From: Burkholderiales bacterium
GTDB lineage: Bacteria; Pseudomonadota; Gammaproteobacteria; Burkholderiales; Burkholderiaceae_C
Assembly (NCBI GenBank): GCA_028868855.1
Contig: JAGWTR010000004.1
Span: 239,547 to 303,546 of the forward strand
Direction: 5' to 3'
DNA length: 64,000 nucleotides
A model generated the notes under the pieces. It was not told where the DNA came from, made no database searches, and was given only the letters and a program-made list of their open reading frames with translations. Shown in pieces: positions 35,754-44,090 of the stretch. Numbering within the stretch: the first letter of the stretch is position 1; each line of letters opens with the position of its first letter. The position numbers were made by a program, and so were the translations under genes.

Positions 35754-38700
35754 TTGAACGCATCGGCTTCCACTCCGCTTTCTGTCCTGCGCTTCTGGCG
35801 TGATCTGGAAGTCTTCAACATCCCGACCGCACCATCGGCCAAGGACAGCAGCGACCAGGTCAAGATCGTCACGCTCAGACGCGGCGATGTCCTGCCTTGG
35901 CAACACCCTCACTTTCAGCCAACACAAGAGCATGGCTACGTCCATGTCGTCTATGTGGGCGTGGCCGACACGGAGCACCTCTCCCGGTTGATGCTTCAGT
36001 CGGTGTTCCCCGAGGAAGACCTCAGTGAGCGCGAACGCCAGCGCGCAGCCGGAAACGGCTGGCTTGCCGCCTTCGTCGCCAACGAAGATGGCCACCCCAA
36101 GCTCGACAGCTACCTGCCTGCCAGCTTTGCCCACGGGGTCGATGCCCTGTGGCATTCGGAGCCCCTGGAGAACATCAACGCCCGACTGGCACGTGCCACG
36201 GATGAGTTCGGTCAACGACGCCACCACCTGCGGCCCGTCGCCACTGACGCGCAGCAAACGCCGCCCACTGGCCAGCCCGACACCCCACCAGCGCCAAGCC
36301 CCTTGACCTGGAGCGATCTGGACGAAGAGTTGCGCACCGTGTGCAAGCTGCTGGGCCCAGGGGCCGATGCGGCAAGCCTGGACTGGCGTGTGGTGGTTCG
36401 GGTGTCACGGGTCAAGCGCCGCTTCCTCGATGACAGCCTCAACGCCGCCATCGACTACCTGAACTCCTTCTACCTGGATGACCTCAACCGCCTGATTACA
36501 CAGGCGGGCAAGAGCAAGCCCTTTGGCAAAGCCCTGAGCACCTTTCTGAGCTCGCCCATTGCGCCTGAACAGCGCATCGACATCCTGAACGACCACGCGG
36601 CCATGGGTGAATTGGTGAGCGTAGCCCGCTTGCCCAGCGCACGTTGGCCAGCCTCACCAGAGGCCCCACTGGTGCTGGCTCAGCAAGCTGCGGTGGCCCA
36701 GGTGCTGAGCACCGTGGGACGCGATGGCGGCACATTGGGTATCAACGGCCCACCGGGCACGGGCAAGACCACTTTGCTGTGCGATGTGATCGCCGAGGTG
36801 GTCACCGAGCGCGCGCGCAAGATCGCCTCGCTCAGCCGCCCCATCGAGCTGTTCGAAGACAGCGTGAGCGTGGCGGGCAAAAACTTCTTCCCGCTCAAGG
36901 CCAAGGTGGTGGGCGGCTCGTCCATCGTTGTGACCAGCACCAACAACAACGCGGTCAAGAACATCACGCAGGAGCTGCCTGCCCGAGAGAAGGTGCATAG
37001 CGACTTTGCCTCGGCCACCTACTTTGACGAGGTGATCCGAGAGGTGTTCGCGGCCCAGAAGGTGGTGGACGACGACAAGCAGCCCATCGACTGCTGGGGC
37101 CTGGTGGCCGCCGCGTTGGGCAATGCAGGCAACCGCCGCTCTTTCGCCCGGGGATTTTTTCGGGACGAAGCGCGTCAGGCACCCAACACCGAAACGTCAT
37201 CGCCTGGCAATGCACAAGAAGACGATGCCCCAGGTGCGGCCGCTCAAGCCAGCACGCCTGCGCCCGCCGATCCGTTGCCACCGTCGATCAAACAACTGCT
37301 GGAAGCGGCCAGCAACGACTACACACGCTATCAGGGCGAATGGCATGCGGCCAAGAAGTCCTTCCTGGCGCTGCTGGGTGACTTCGATGCCCGCCGTGGC
37401 GTCTTGCTTCAGGCTGAAAAGGCGGCTCAGCGGATCGATGCCTGCCAGCAGCGGGTCAATGCCCAGCGTGATGCAGCGCAGGCCCAGGCGCAAGCAATCG
37501 ACCAAGCCAGCCGCCACCTCGCGCAGCTTCAGGACAACAAGGCCATCCAGCACGCCTTGGTCGATTCCCGCCGGGCCACGCTCGACCAGGCACGTTCGCA
37601 TTGCCTGCCCAACCTATGGGACAAACTGTGCGCTTTGTTTGGGCAGGACACCGAACGCATGAAGGCATTGCGCGCCACGCTGGTCGAGCCCACGCGGGCC
37701 TTGGCGCAAGCCGCCGAAGCGCTGGCCCAACTGGCGCAGGATGGCGCCATGGCCGAAGCACGGCTGGAGCAACAGCGCGAGGCGCACCGCGCCCAGGTCT
37801 TGACACTGCAGGGTTCCGAGCGCGAATTGCAAGGCCACCAACGTGCGCTGAAAGCCGGACAAGACACCGGGGCACGGCACTTCCCCGATGCCAGCTTCTG
37901 GCAACTGCCCGCCGATCAGCGCCATCGCGCGTCGGTGACGGTCAGCCCCGCGCTGGACGCACTGCGGGCCCGCATCTTCCTGCAAGCCATGGAGCTGCAC
38001 CGACTGACGGTGTTGGCCAACGCAGGCAAGTTCATCGGCAACCTGCGCGCCGTCAACGGCATGCTCACCGGTTCGCTGAAAGACAAACTGCCCCTGGAGC
38101 AGCGCCCTCTGTTGTGGGACGTCTTCTTCTTCATCGTGCCAGTGGTTTCGACCACCCTCGCGTCCTTCGACCGCCTGTTCGCTGGCATGGGCCAGGACAG
38201 CTTGGGATGGCTGCTGATCGATGAGGCTGGGCAAGCCACCCCGCAATCTGCAGCCGGTGCCATCTGGCGCAGTCAGCGAGCGGTGCTTGTGGGCGACCCC
38301 TTGCAGATCGAACCCGTGTTCACCGTGCCCTTGATGCTGGTCGAAGAGTTCCGCCGCCGCCACGCCGTGGACCCCATGTGGTCGCCCAATGACGAGTCGG
38401 TCCAGACCCTGGCCGACCGTGTTACCCGTCATGGCTCCTGGGTCGCATCCCAAGTCACCAGCGGCGCCGTCGATGCGGAGAAGGCTCAGCCCATCTGGAC
38501 AGGGATGCCCTTGCGCACGCACCGCCGCTGCGACGATCCCATGTTCAACGTGGCCAACCGCATTGCCTACGCTGAACAGATGGTGCATGGCCGTGTGGAC
38601 GATCTGGGCCAGCCTGAAAAAACGAAGTTCACCTGCGTGCTCGGTGACAGCGTCTGGCTGGACGTGCGCGCCATCCGCGCCAACCATCCGGTCATCGAAG

Positions 38701-39158
38701 ACGAACTCCATGTCCTGGTGAACTGCCTGCGCCAGCTTCAACAGCAACCAGCATTCACACCTGCCAGGAAGGCCGGGGGCAAGGACAAGGCCGCCAAGGT
38801 GTTCGTGATCTCGCCGTTTCGCAAGGTCAAGAACGCCTGCATCAAGCGGATCAAGGATGCAGGGTTGGGCCATATCGAGTGCGGAACCGTGCACACCTTC
38901 CAGGGCAAGGAAGCAGAAATCGTGTTCCTGGTGCTGGGCACGGCCCCAGGGCAGGCCGGGTCAGGCGCGCGTGCCTGGGCTTCGGGCAAGCCCAACCTGC
39001 TGAATGTGGCCATCACGCGGGCCAAGCATCGCCTGTATGTAATCGGGGACGTAGAGCAATGGGGTGGGCTGAATCATTTCAGCGAGTTGAACCAAGACCT
39101 ACCCATGATCAAAACGATGCACATGGGTAAGACGGCACAACCCGCCCCAATGCACTGA
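35754..39158 (+). CDS. Large superfamily 1 helicase (DNA2/NAM7-like)
   Basis: This 1134-residue protein starts at TTG (GAGG upstream). Residues ~1-120 carry an N-terminal domain of unknown type. Walker A INGPPGTGKTTL is near 330-341; a long coiled coil fills ~520-680; Walker B is LLIDEAGQATPQ, then VGDPLQIEPVF. Late motifs are TFQGKEAEIVFLVLG and VAITRAKHRLYVIGD. This is the DNA2/UPF1-like group (COG1112), which acts on DNA or RNA and recurs in anti-phage loci. It is divergent from parB and 110 nt upstream of an hsdM remnant. It could be a stand-alone defence or element-maintenance gene. Confidence 0.85.
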   Translation: MNASASTPLSVLRFWRDLEVFNIPTAPSAKDSSDQVKIVTLRRGDVLPWQHPHFQPTQEHGYVHVVYVGVADTEHLSRLMLQSVFPEEDLSERERQRAAGNGWLAAFVANEDGHPKLDSYLPASFAHGVDALWHSEPLENINARLARATDEFGQRRHHLRPVATDAQQTPPTGQPDTPPAPSPLTWSDLDEELRTVCKLLGPGADAASLDWRVVVRVSRVKRRFLDDSLNAAIDYLNSFYLDDLNRLITQAGKSKPFGKALSTFLSSPIAPEQRIDILNDHAAMGELVSVARLPSARWPASPEAPLVLAQQAAVAQVLSTVGRDGGTLGINGPPGTGKTTLLCDVIAEVVTERARKIASLSRPIELFEDSVSVAGKNFFPLKAKVVGGSSIVVTSTNNNAVKNITQELPAREKVHSDFASATYFDEVIREVFAAQKVVDDDKQPIDCWGLVAAALGNAGNRRSFARGFFRDEARQAPNTETSSPGNAQEDDAPGAAAQASTPAPADPLPPSIKQLLEAASNDYTRYQGEWHAAKKSFLALLGDFDARRGVLLQAEKAAQRIDACQQRVNAQRDAAQAQAQAIDQASRHLAQLQDNKAIQHALVDSRRATLDQARSHCLPNLWDKLCALFGQDTERMKALRATLVEPTRALAQAAEALAQLAQDGAMAEARLEQQREAHRAQVLTLQGSERELQGHQRALKAGQDTGARHFPDASFWQLPADQRHRASVTVSPALDALRARIFLQAMELHRLTVLANAGKFIGNLRAVNGMLTGSLKDKLPLEQRPLLWDVFFFIVPVVSTTLASFDRLFAGMGQDSLGWLLIDEAGQATPQSAAGAIWRSQRAVLVGDPLQIEPVFTVPLMLVEEFRRRHAVDPMWSPNDESVQTLADRVTRHGSWVASQVTSGAVDAEKAQPIWTGMPLRTHRRCDDPMFNVANRIAYAEQMVHGRVDDLGQPEKTKFTCVLGDSVWLDVRAIRANHPVIEDELHVLVNCLRQLQQQPAFTPARKAGGKDKAAKVFVISPFRKVKNACIKRIKDAGLGHIECGTVHTFQGKEAEIVFLVLGTAPGQAGSGARAWASGKPNLLNVAITRAKHRLYVIGDVEQWGGLNHFSELNQDLPMIKTMHMGKTAQPAPMH

Positions 39159-39267
39159 ACTGCAGGGCCAAGAGTTGTCCACAAAAGCTGGGGATAACTT
39201 TGTGCGTCGATCAGGCCTGCGCCCGAGCGATCCGATTGAGTTTTCGGGGCGCTTAATTTTGGGGCAG

Positions 39268-39462
39268 TGGATGGCCAAGCCCTCGGGCGTGAACTGGGCA
39301 GCCAATCGCAAAGGGCTCTCCACCGTGCCTTTGTAGTAACCGAAGTCGTGGTTGTTGAAGTACTTCACGATGCCATTTCCGGGCAAGCCTGCTACAGCTG
39401 GGCGATCTTGTCATTGTGCTCATCGGTGAATTCGCCATGCTTCTCTCCCAGGGTCTTGCCAC
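39268..39462 (-). pseudogene. hsdM fragment (decayed type I methyltransferase)
   Basis: Minus-strand translation gives LGEKHGEFTDEHNDKIAQL, then stop codons and a frame change, then KYFNNHDFGYYKGTVES and PLRLAAQFTPEGLA. These match, in order, the segment LGEKNCEFTDEHIEQITQL through DFGYYKVTVERPLRLAAQFTPE of the intact hsdM at 51.6-51.8 kb. Identity is partial, so it derives from a different type I system or an old duplicate, not a recent copy. Both flanks lack further hsdM sequence. Confidence 0.8.
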
Positions 39463-39838
39463 AACAACTACACCAGGCCATGCCAGCCATCAAGCGGCCT
39501 AGCGTTCAAGGAGTTGAAGAGCCTCAGCCTATGGCACACACTTCTTGGGCCAGCCATTGCGTCAGGCGCGCATGGACACAGCCGCCTCCAGTTCGGAGGA
39601 CATCAGCTTACGGCACAGCTTGCACATGGCTTCACGAACCTTTTGCGGGCCAAGCCAAGCCAGGCCAACGCCCCGCCATGTCAGCCGCAAGGCGCCCGAG
39701 CGAGATCAACGGCCCGCGTGTAGATGCCCAAGCCAAGTCCAGGGCACCCGCCGATCCATGTGCTTAAATTGCGTAAATTCTCAGCGTCAGGCGTACCCGC
39801 CATCCGGTGTGGAAGCAGGAGCTGAATAAGGAGGAGTT
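39463..39838. other. Gene-free stretch before the three-gene operon
   Basis: About 375 bases between the hsdM remnant and the operon start. Overlapping short frames exist but are mutually exclusive, Pro/Arg-rich and lack ribosome sites. The last ~60 bases become A+T-richer and end in the strong AAGGAGG site of the next gene, so the promoter of that operon should lie here. Confidence 0.4.
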
Positions 39839-40831
39839 GTGGGGGAGACCATCAACATCGGTGAGATCGCGGCCAAGCTTTCGAGAGACATCTTCCGACA
39901 CTTTCTTTGGGAAACGCATCCGAAGACTGACGACAACTTCGAGTGCACGAATGACAAGCACTTGGGCGACGGCGGCAAGCCGAAAGCCACGCATCCTGGC
40001 GATGTCGTATTCATGTACGGCGACCCGTACCTTGGCAAAGTCGTCTATCTCCACACTGACCTAAAAAGCTACGCCGCAGATTCCATTAATGCGACACGAC
40101 TGCGAGGCGCTTTTAAGTCTCTGTGCATGACCATTGATTGCGCGCGATGCTCAGGCTCTTGGCGAACCAAGTATTCAGTCGATGAATCCGAGGCCCATGA
40201 GGTTCGAGGGCTGCTTTTCGTTCATAACCACGACAATGGGTACGACAAGCCGTTCTACGAAGCTATTGACAAAGTTGATCTCCAAGCGCTGCCAGTAGCG
40301 CCGAGTACCCAGTTACATTTTCTTGGCCCACAAGATATACAGCGCCTATACAGCATAGCGAATGACATTCTTAGACTAAAGGGCGACGGTGAATTACCAA
40401 AAGACTACACGTTCTACTACCCTGACTTGGTGATGTCTCGGCGTCAAGGTGATGTTTGGGCGCAGCCCGCAACTGTAGAGACACTTACGGCGCCATACAT
40501 CATTATCAAACACCATGCGACCGATGAACGAAGCGCTGGCTATGTCATTTATTACAATGCACCAGCATCGTGTCCAGAAGAGTTTGAGTACTTCCTAGAT
40601 AGTCTGTCTAGGTTTCAGATGCTGGAATCAGGGGAGCGAATTCTTTTGCGCGTGACCCATCCTGATGCCCCAAATGACCTTAAATCCATCTTCCTGATGG
40701 CACGGAAAAAATACGTGAAAGCCTGGGGTTTCGATCCAGCCCGTGAATCGATACTCAGCCAAATACAAGTCGAAAGAATAACAAGCGTGACCAGCACGTA
40801 CAACCCGGGAGATATGGGGTGGCGGGAATGA
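39839..40831 (+). CDS. Unknown operon gene A (330 aa)
   Basis: Starts at GTG with AAGGAGG five bases upstream. I do not recognise the family. It is a soluble protein without signal peptide or membrane helix. Visible points: a Cys-containing segment SLCMTIDCARCSGSW near residues 97-111 that could bind metal, a basic/aromatic block HNHDNGYDKPFYEAI, and a C-terminal domain ending KKYVKAWGFDPARESILSQ. It is more A+T-rich than the neighbours, suggesting separate transfer. Its stop overlaps the start of gene B (ATGA), so the pair is translationally coupled. Confidence 0.75.
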   Translation: MGETINIGEIAAKLSRDIFRHFLWETHPKTDDNFECTNDKHLGDGGKPKATHPGDVVFMYGDPYLGKVVYLHTDLKSYAADSINATRLRGAFKSLCMTIDCARCSGSWRTKYSVDESEAHEVRGLLFVHNHDNGYDKPFYEAIDKVDLQALPVAPSTQLHFLGPQDIQRLYSIANDILRLKGDGELPKDYTFYYPDLVMSRRQGDVWAQPATVETLTAPYIIIKHHATDERSAGYVIYYNAPASCPEEFEYFLDSLSRFQMLESGERILLRVTHPDAPNDLKSIFLMARKKYVKAWGFDPARESILSQIQVERITSVTSTYNPGDMGWRE

Positions 40832-41928
40832 AAAAACGATCACATGGCCCGTCGCTCTATTACGCGAGTGACAAAAATGTCTTTGACGCATTGAATCAAC
40901 ACAAGGTGGACACGCCAACGGTGGTTCGACTTTTTCAGCGCCGCAACATCGTGGTCAGCAAAAAGACCGCTCGGGAAGACTTGGCAAAGTATTTTTCAAC
41001 GCTGACGCACGACTACTACGACCACAAGGAAATTGCCGCTCGACTTGGCGTCGCGGCACGGCGAGAGCGCACCACTTCTATGGACGTCTCCGGTGTCAAC
41101 GACACCGACGAACTACAGGGCGTTGTCGATAGGGTCAAGAAAGAGATGGAAGCCAGCGGGGACATCGTACAGGTGACGCGCGAAGGTGACAATCTGAGCA
41201 TTCGGGTGCAGTACTCCGAGGTGGACTACAAACGCAGTGAATTCGCGCAAGTTCAGGTTCGCGATGGGACGATCGAATTCGTCAAGTCTGGGACTGGCTA
41301 TGTGGTCCGCAATACGCAAAACGACTATCTGAATGGTGTAAGAGAGACGCTGTTATCCAAGGTCGAAGAATCATCCACAGCCCCTTTGACAAAAATCGTC
41401 GTTTCGCTGTTTGACATTCCGTCGACAAAGTTGCGATCCAAGTTCTTCCATGAGTTGGCGAGTTCTATGCCTGGTTACGTCAGGCGCGATGTCACAGACG
41501 TATATGTGTTCAAGGCAAAACCAGAGCCAGGCAATTCCGATAGCGAAGAGACGGATGAGAGCACGGGCACCCATGTCGAACGCGTTTTCCTCCGCGGCAG
41601 CGGGGTGAGTCGCTCGGAAATATTAAACGATCTGCTGGACGAGGAAAACTACTACATCATTAAGATGGGATGGACTGTCACCGAAACTATGGGAGCAGGC
41701 AATGTATTTGATATTGAAGCCGGGTTTTCAGACTCCAAGGACTGCACAGGCTTCTCGTTCATTCTAAGCGGGGTGTTTCCTTTGGAGGAGGGAACGCTAT
41801 CCAAGCGTCGCCGCCCACCTCACAAGCACGAGATAGACACAATATCGCGCATTATTGAAACAAAGGCTCGGGACCTTGTATCAACGTTGCGTACAGAGTA
41901 CGCAAGTGAAAGCACTGGAGGCGTGTGA
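40828..41928 (+). CDS. Unknown operon gene B (366 aa)
   Basis: The ATG at 40828 overlaps the stop of gene A; an in-frame GTG lies three codons earlier. The N-terminal ~80 residues are basic and helical (TVVRLFQRRNIVVSKKTAREDLAKYF; KEIAARLGV), which could be a winged-helix-like nucleic-acid binding part. The rest is alternating beta and helix with an acidic linker (SDSEETDEST) near 231-240 and a terminal helix KHEIDTISRIIETKARDLV. No catalytic motif recognised. It is coupled to gene C through a TGATG overlap. Function unknown. Confidence 0.75.
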   Translation: MKKRSHGPSLYYASDKNVFDALNQHKVDTPTVVRLFQRRNIVVSKKTAREDLAKYFSTLTHDYYDHKEIAARLGVAARRERTTSMDVSGVNDTDELQGVVDRVKKEMEASGDIVQVTREGDNLSIRVQYSEVDYKRSEFAQVQVRDGTIEFVKSGTGYVVRNTQNDYLNGVRETLLSKVEESSTAPLTKIVVSLFDIPSTKLRSKFFHELASSMPGYVRRDVTDVYVFKAKPEPGNSDSEETDESTGTHVERVFLRGSGVSRSEILNDLLDEENYYIIKMGWTVTETMGAGNVFDIEAGFSDSKDCTGFSFILSGVFPLEEGTLSKRRRPPHKHEIDTISRIIETKARDLVSTLRTEYASESTGGV

Positions 41929-42608
41929 TGCTAACCAGATATCGGTGGTTTCGAATTCAACTCCCCTATGGCGCTCAGGATGCATCTGAACTGGTTGCAA
42001 AGTGCGCATTTGATTCGACATCGGCTTTTGGTTTTGCCCCCATTTCAACCGGTGGCATAGGTGCCAGCTTTCGTTTTTTCTGGCGCACGCGTATTGTCGT
42101 AACCAGGCTGGAGGCTGATGGCTCACCGGCATATGAGCAAATTGACAGCGTTAGCTTTACAGACTTTTCGTTGGTCACCCAAGACAAAATAATATTTTTA
42201 CGCATTGAGAACCCAGGTAGAAATATCCGAGACTTACTCAATGCGCTTGAAACGCTCGCAGGCTTGGGTTTTACTGCACAGCCAATCACGTTTGATCGGG
42301 GTAGGCCATCGACTGTGTTCAACGCCGTCGATTCATCCAAGCTTGTGGGCTTAAAAGTCGTTGGCGCGGTGATAGCGGATGACTTGGTTGCTCGAATGGA
42401 GTTCGCATCCAAGCAAGGCATGGTTGTCGAGGATATGACGGTTCTTGCGGGCCTGCGTTACAAGGTTGAGTTGGCGGTATTCGAGGTTGTGCTGAGTGGC
42501 CTAAGAGGTCAAGTAGCGTTTGCGGCAAACGGCACCGTCAAGATCAGTGGGCAATTGGCACCAAAACTAATAAGCCTCATTGAACAAGACTTACCCACTC
42601 TCGTATAG
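41928..42608 (+). CDS. Unknown operon gene C (226 aa)
   Basis: The ATG at 41928 overlaps the gene B stop and has GGAGG at 41918-41922. The protein is beta-rich in its first half (RYRWFRIQLPY; SFRFFWRTRIVVTRLEAD; DKIIFLRIENPGRNIRDLLNALETLAG) and has an amphipathic C-terminal part ending LISLIEQDLPTLV. I do not recognise it. With genes A and B it forms a compact, coupled, A+T-rich unit between a helicase/hsdM remnant and a type I restriction locus, the setting typical of defence systems. That role is inference. Confidence 0.72.
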   Translation: MLTRYRWFRIQLPYGAQDASELVAKCAFDSTSAFGFAPISTGGIGASFRFFWRTRIVVTRLEADGSPAYEQIDSVSFTDFSLVTQDKIIFLRIENPGRNIRDLLNALETLAGLGFTAQPITFDRGRPSTVFNAVDSSKLVGLKVVGAVIADDLVARMEFASKQGMVVEDMTVLAGLRYKVELAVFEVVLSGLRGQVAFAANGTVKISGQLAPKLISLIEQDLPTLV

Positions 42609-42773
42609 CCCTCGTCAGCCGCCACAACCTTGTGCCAGTCAGCCTCACATCGCACAAACGTGGCCACTGCCACCATGAGCGCGTTAGATACGCCGTGGCC
42701 GTGGTTGGGCAGGCCTTCGTGCATCAAGCAAGAAAGCAATCTCATGGCGCCTTGTTTATGAGCGATCCATGCG

Positions 42774-43258
42774 TTACATCGCAGGCCGGTCCATCCAGCC
42801 CCCACTGGAAATCAGCCGGGAGATGCTGGCGTCAAATGCGCGCTTGAAATCCGGGTCAGAGGCGTACTGTTTGTACAAGTCCAGTTCCCGCCTGCGCTCC
42901 ATGCTGATGGCCTGCTGGATGATCTTCTCCAGGGCCAACTGCCTGTTCTGTGCATCGGGGTTGTCTTCAACCTGGGCACGGTAATCAACGTGCGCCACCA
43001 CATGCTTGGCGATGTTGATGAACTTCACCCGCTGCTCTTCAGGCGTTGCTTCCCAGCCTGCAAAGTGGCGCTCGTTGAAGGTGCGCACAATGTCTTCCAA
43101 CGGATCCTTATCGCCCTCCCCCATGTGCGCACCGCGCAGATTGGGGTTTGCTGGCTCTTGTTCAGCCTCGGATTCATCCAGGCCGATCTTGACCTCCAGA
43201 CGGGAGCGCTCCAGGCCGTAGGTCGACAGGTCCACGCTGTTGAGCAACTCGTCCAGCT
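42774..43258 (-). pseudogene. hsdR: hsdR 3' part, cut off by IS21 insertion
   Basis: This encodes the C-terminal 160 or so residues of a type I restriction subunit (LDELLNSVDLSTYGLER; RGAHMGEGDKDPLEDIVRTFNERHF; ATPEEQRVKFINIAKHVVAH). It has no start of its own. The reading frame continues exactly into the 5' part at 45848 if the element and one copy of its 8-bp target repeat are removed: codons for DKLD are then followed by ELLNSV. Without translation from the IS end this fragment is probably silent. Confidence 0.92.
43251..43258. repeat. IS21 target-site duplication, left copy
   Basis: GTCCAGCT, identical to 45848-45855. In the uninterrupted gene the sequence would occur once, encoding part of KLD in HsdR. 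Confidence 0.85.
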
Positions 43259-43325
43259 CCCCGATGGCCACCTCAAATTCCCCCACCTGTGGCCACCCCA
43301 AATTCCCCCAGGCAGAACGCTCGGA

Positions 43326-44090
43326 TTATGCTGGATCTGAGTTGATGGCCAAGCGCGCTGCTGCCTCCTTGAGGCGGTAGCTCTTGCCCTCAAATTCCAG
43401 CATGGCGCAGCGGTGCATGAGGCGGTCCAGGATGGTGGTGGCCATGGTGGCATCCCCGAGGTATCGGCTCCAGTCCTGCACGATGCGGTTGGAGGTGATG
43501 ACGATGGATCGGCGCAGCTTGTAGCGCTGGTGCACGAGGGCCTGCAGCAGCTCGGCGGCGTGCTCGCTGATGCGCCGCGCCAGGAACAGGTCATCGAGCA
43601 CCAGCAAGTCGGCGCCCACCCAGCCCTTGAGCAAGCGTGCACGCTCGTCGGCATCTGCCAGGCTGTAGCGGGCGAACTCGCTGTCGGCCTCGACGTAGCT
43701 CACGTCATAGCCCTGCAGGGTGGCCTGGTAGGCCACGGCCTTGGCGATGTGGCTCTTGCCGGTGCCGGGCTTGCCCACGATCAAGGCGTTGGCGCCCTCG
43801 CTGAGGAATTTCAAGGTGTGCAGCTCGAAGCAGGCTGCACGCGGCAGCTTGGGGTTGAAGCGCCAGTCGAAGTCGGCAAGTACAGGCCTTTCATCAAGAC
43901 CAGAGAGCTTGAAGCGGCGCGCCATCAGGCGGCTGTTGCGTCGGTCGAGTTCGTCTTGCAGCAATGCTGCCAGGGTGTCCATGAAGGGCTCCTGCGCGGC
44001 CTGGGCCTGCATCACACGGGTTTGCAAGGTCTCGGCCATGCCTGACAGGCGCAGCTTGCGCAGGGTGATTTCGATGTCATGCGTGTTCAT
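43326..44090 (-). CDS. istB: IS21-type transposition helper ATPase IstB
   Basis: IstB is an AAA+ ATPase that binds target DNA and activates the IstA transposase. The 254-residue protein has an N-terminal domain (RKLRLSGMAETLQTRVMQAQ), Walker A VGKPGTGKSHIAKAVAY, Walker B DLLVLDDLF and sensor segment RSIVITSNRIVQDW. Its ATG overlaps the istA stop by four bases, typical coupling. No frameshift is seen. Confidence 0.95.
   Translation of the reverse strand: MNTHDIEITLRKLRLSGMAETLQTRVMQAQAAQEPFMDTLAALLQDELDRRNSRLMARRFKLSGLDERPVLADFDWRFNPKLPRAACFELHTLKFLSEGANALIVGKPGTGKSHIAKAVAYQATLQGYDVSYVEADSEFARYSLADADERARLLKGWVGADLLVLDDLFLARRISEHAAELLQALVHQRYKLRRSIVITSNRIVQDWSRYLGDATMATTILDRLMHRCAMLEFEGKSYRLKEAAARLAINSDPA

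Noticed and set aside
35754-39158. Assignment of the helicase to a Mokosh-type defence system
   Set aside because: No phospholipase-D-type nuclease domain or partner gene is visible next to it. Only the general helicase class can be supported.
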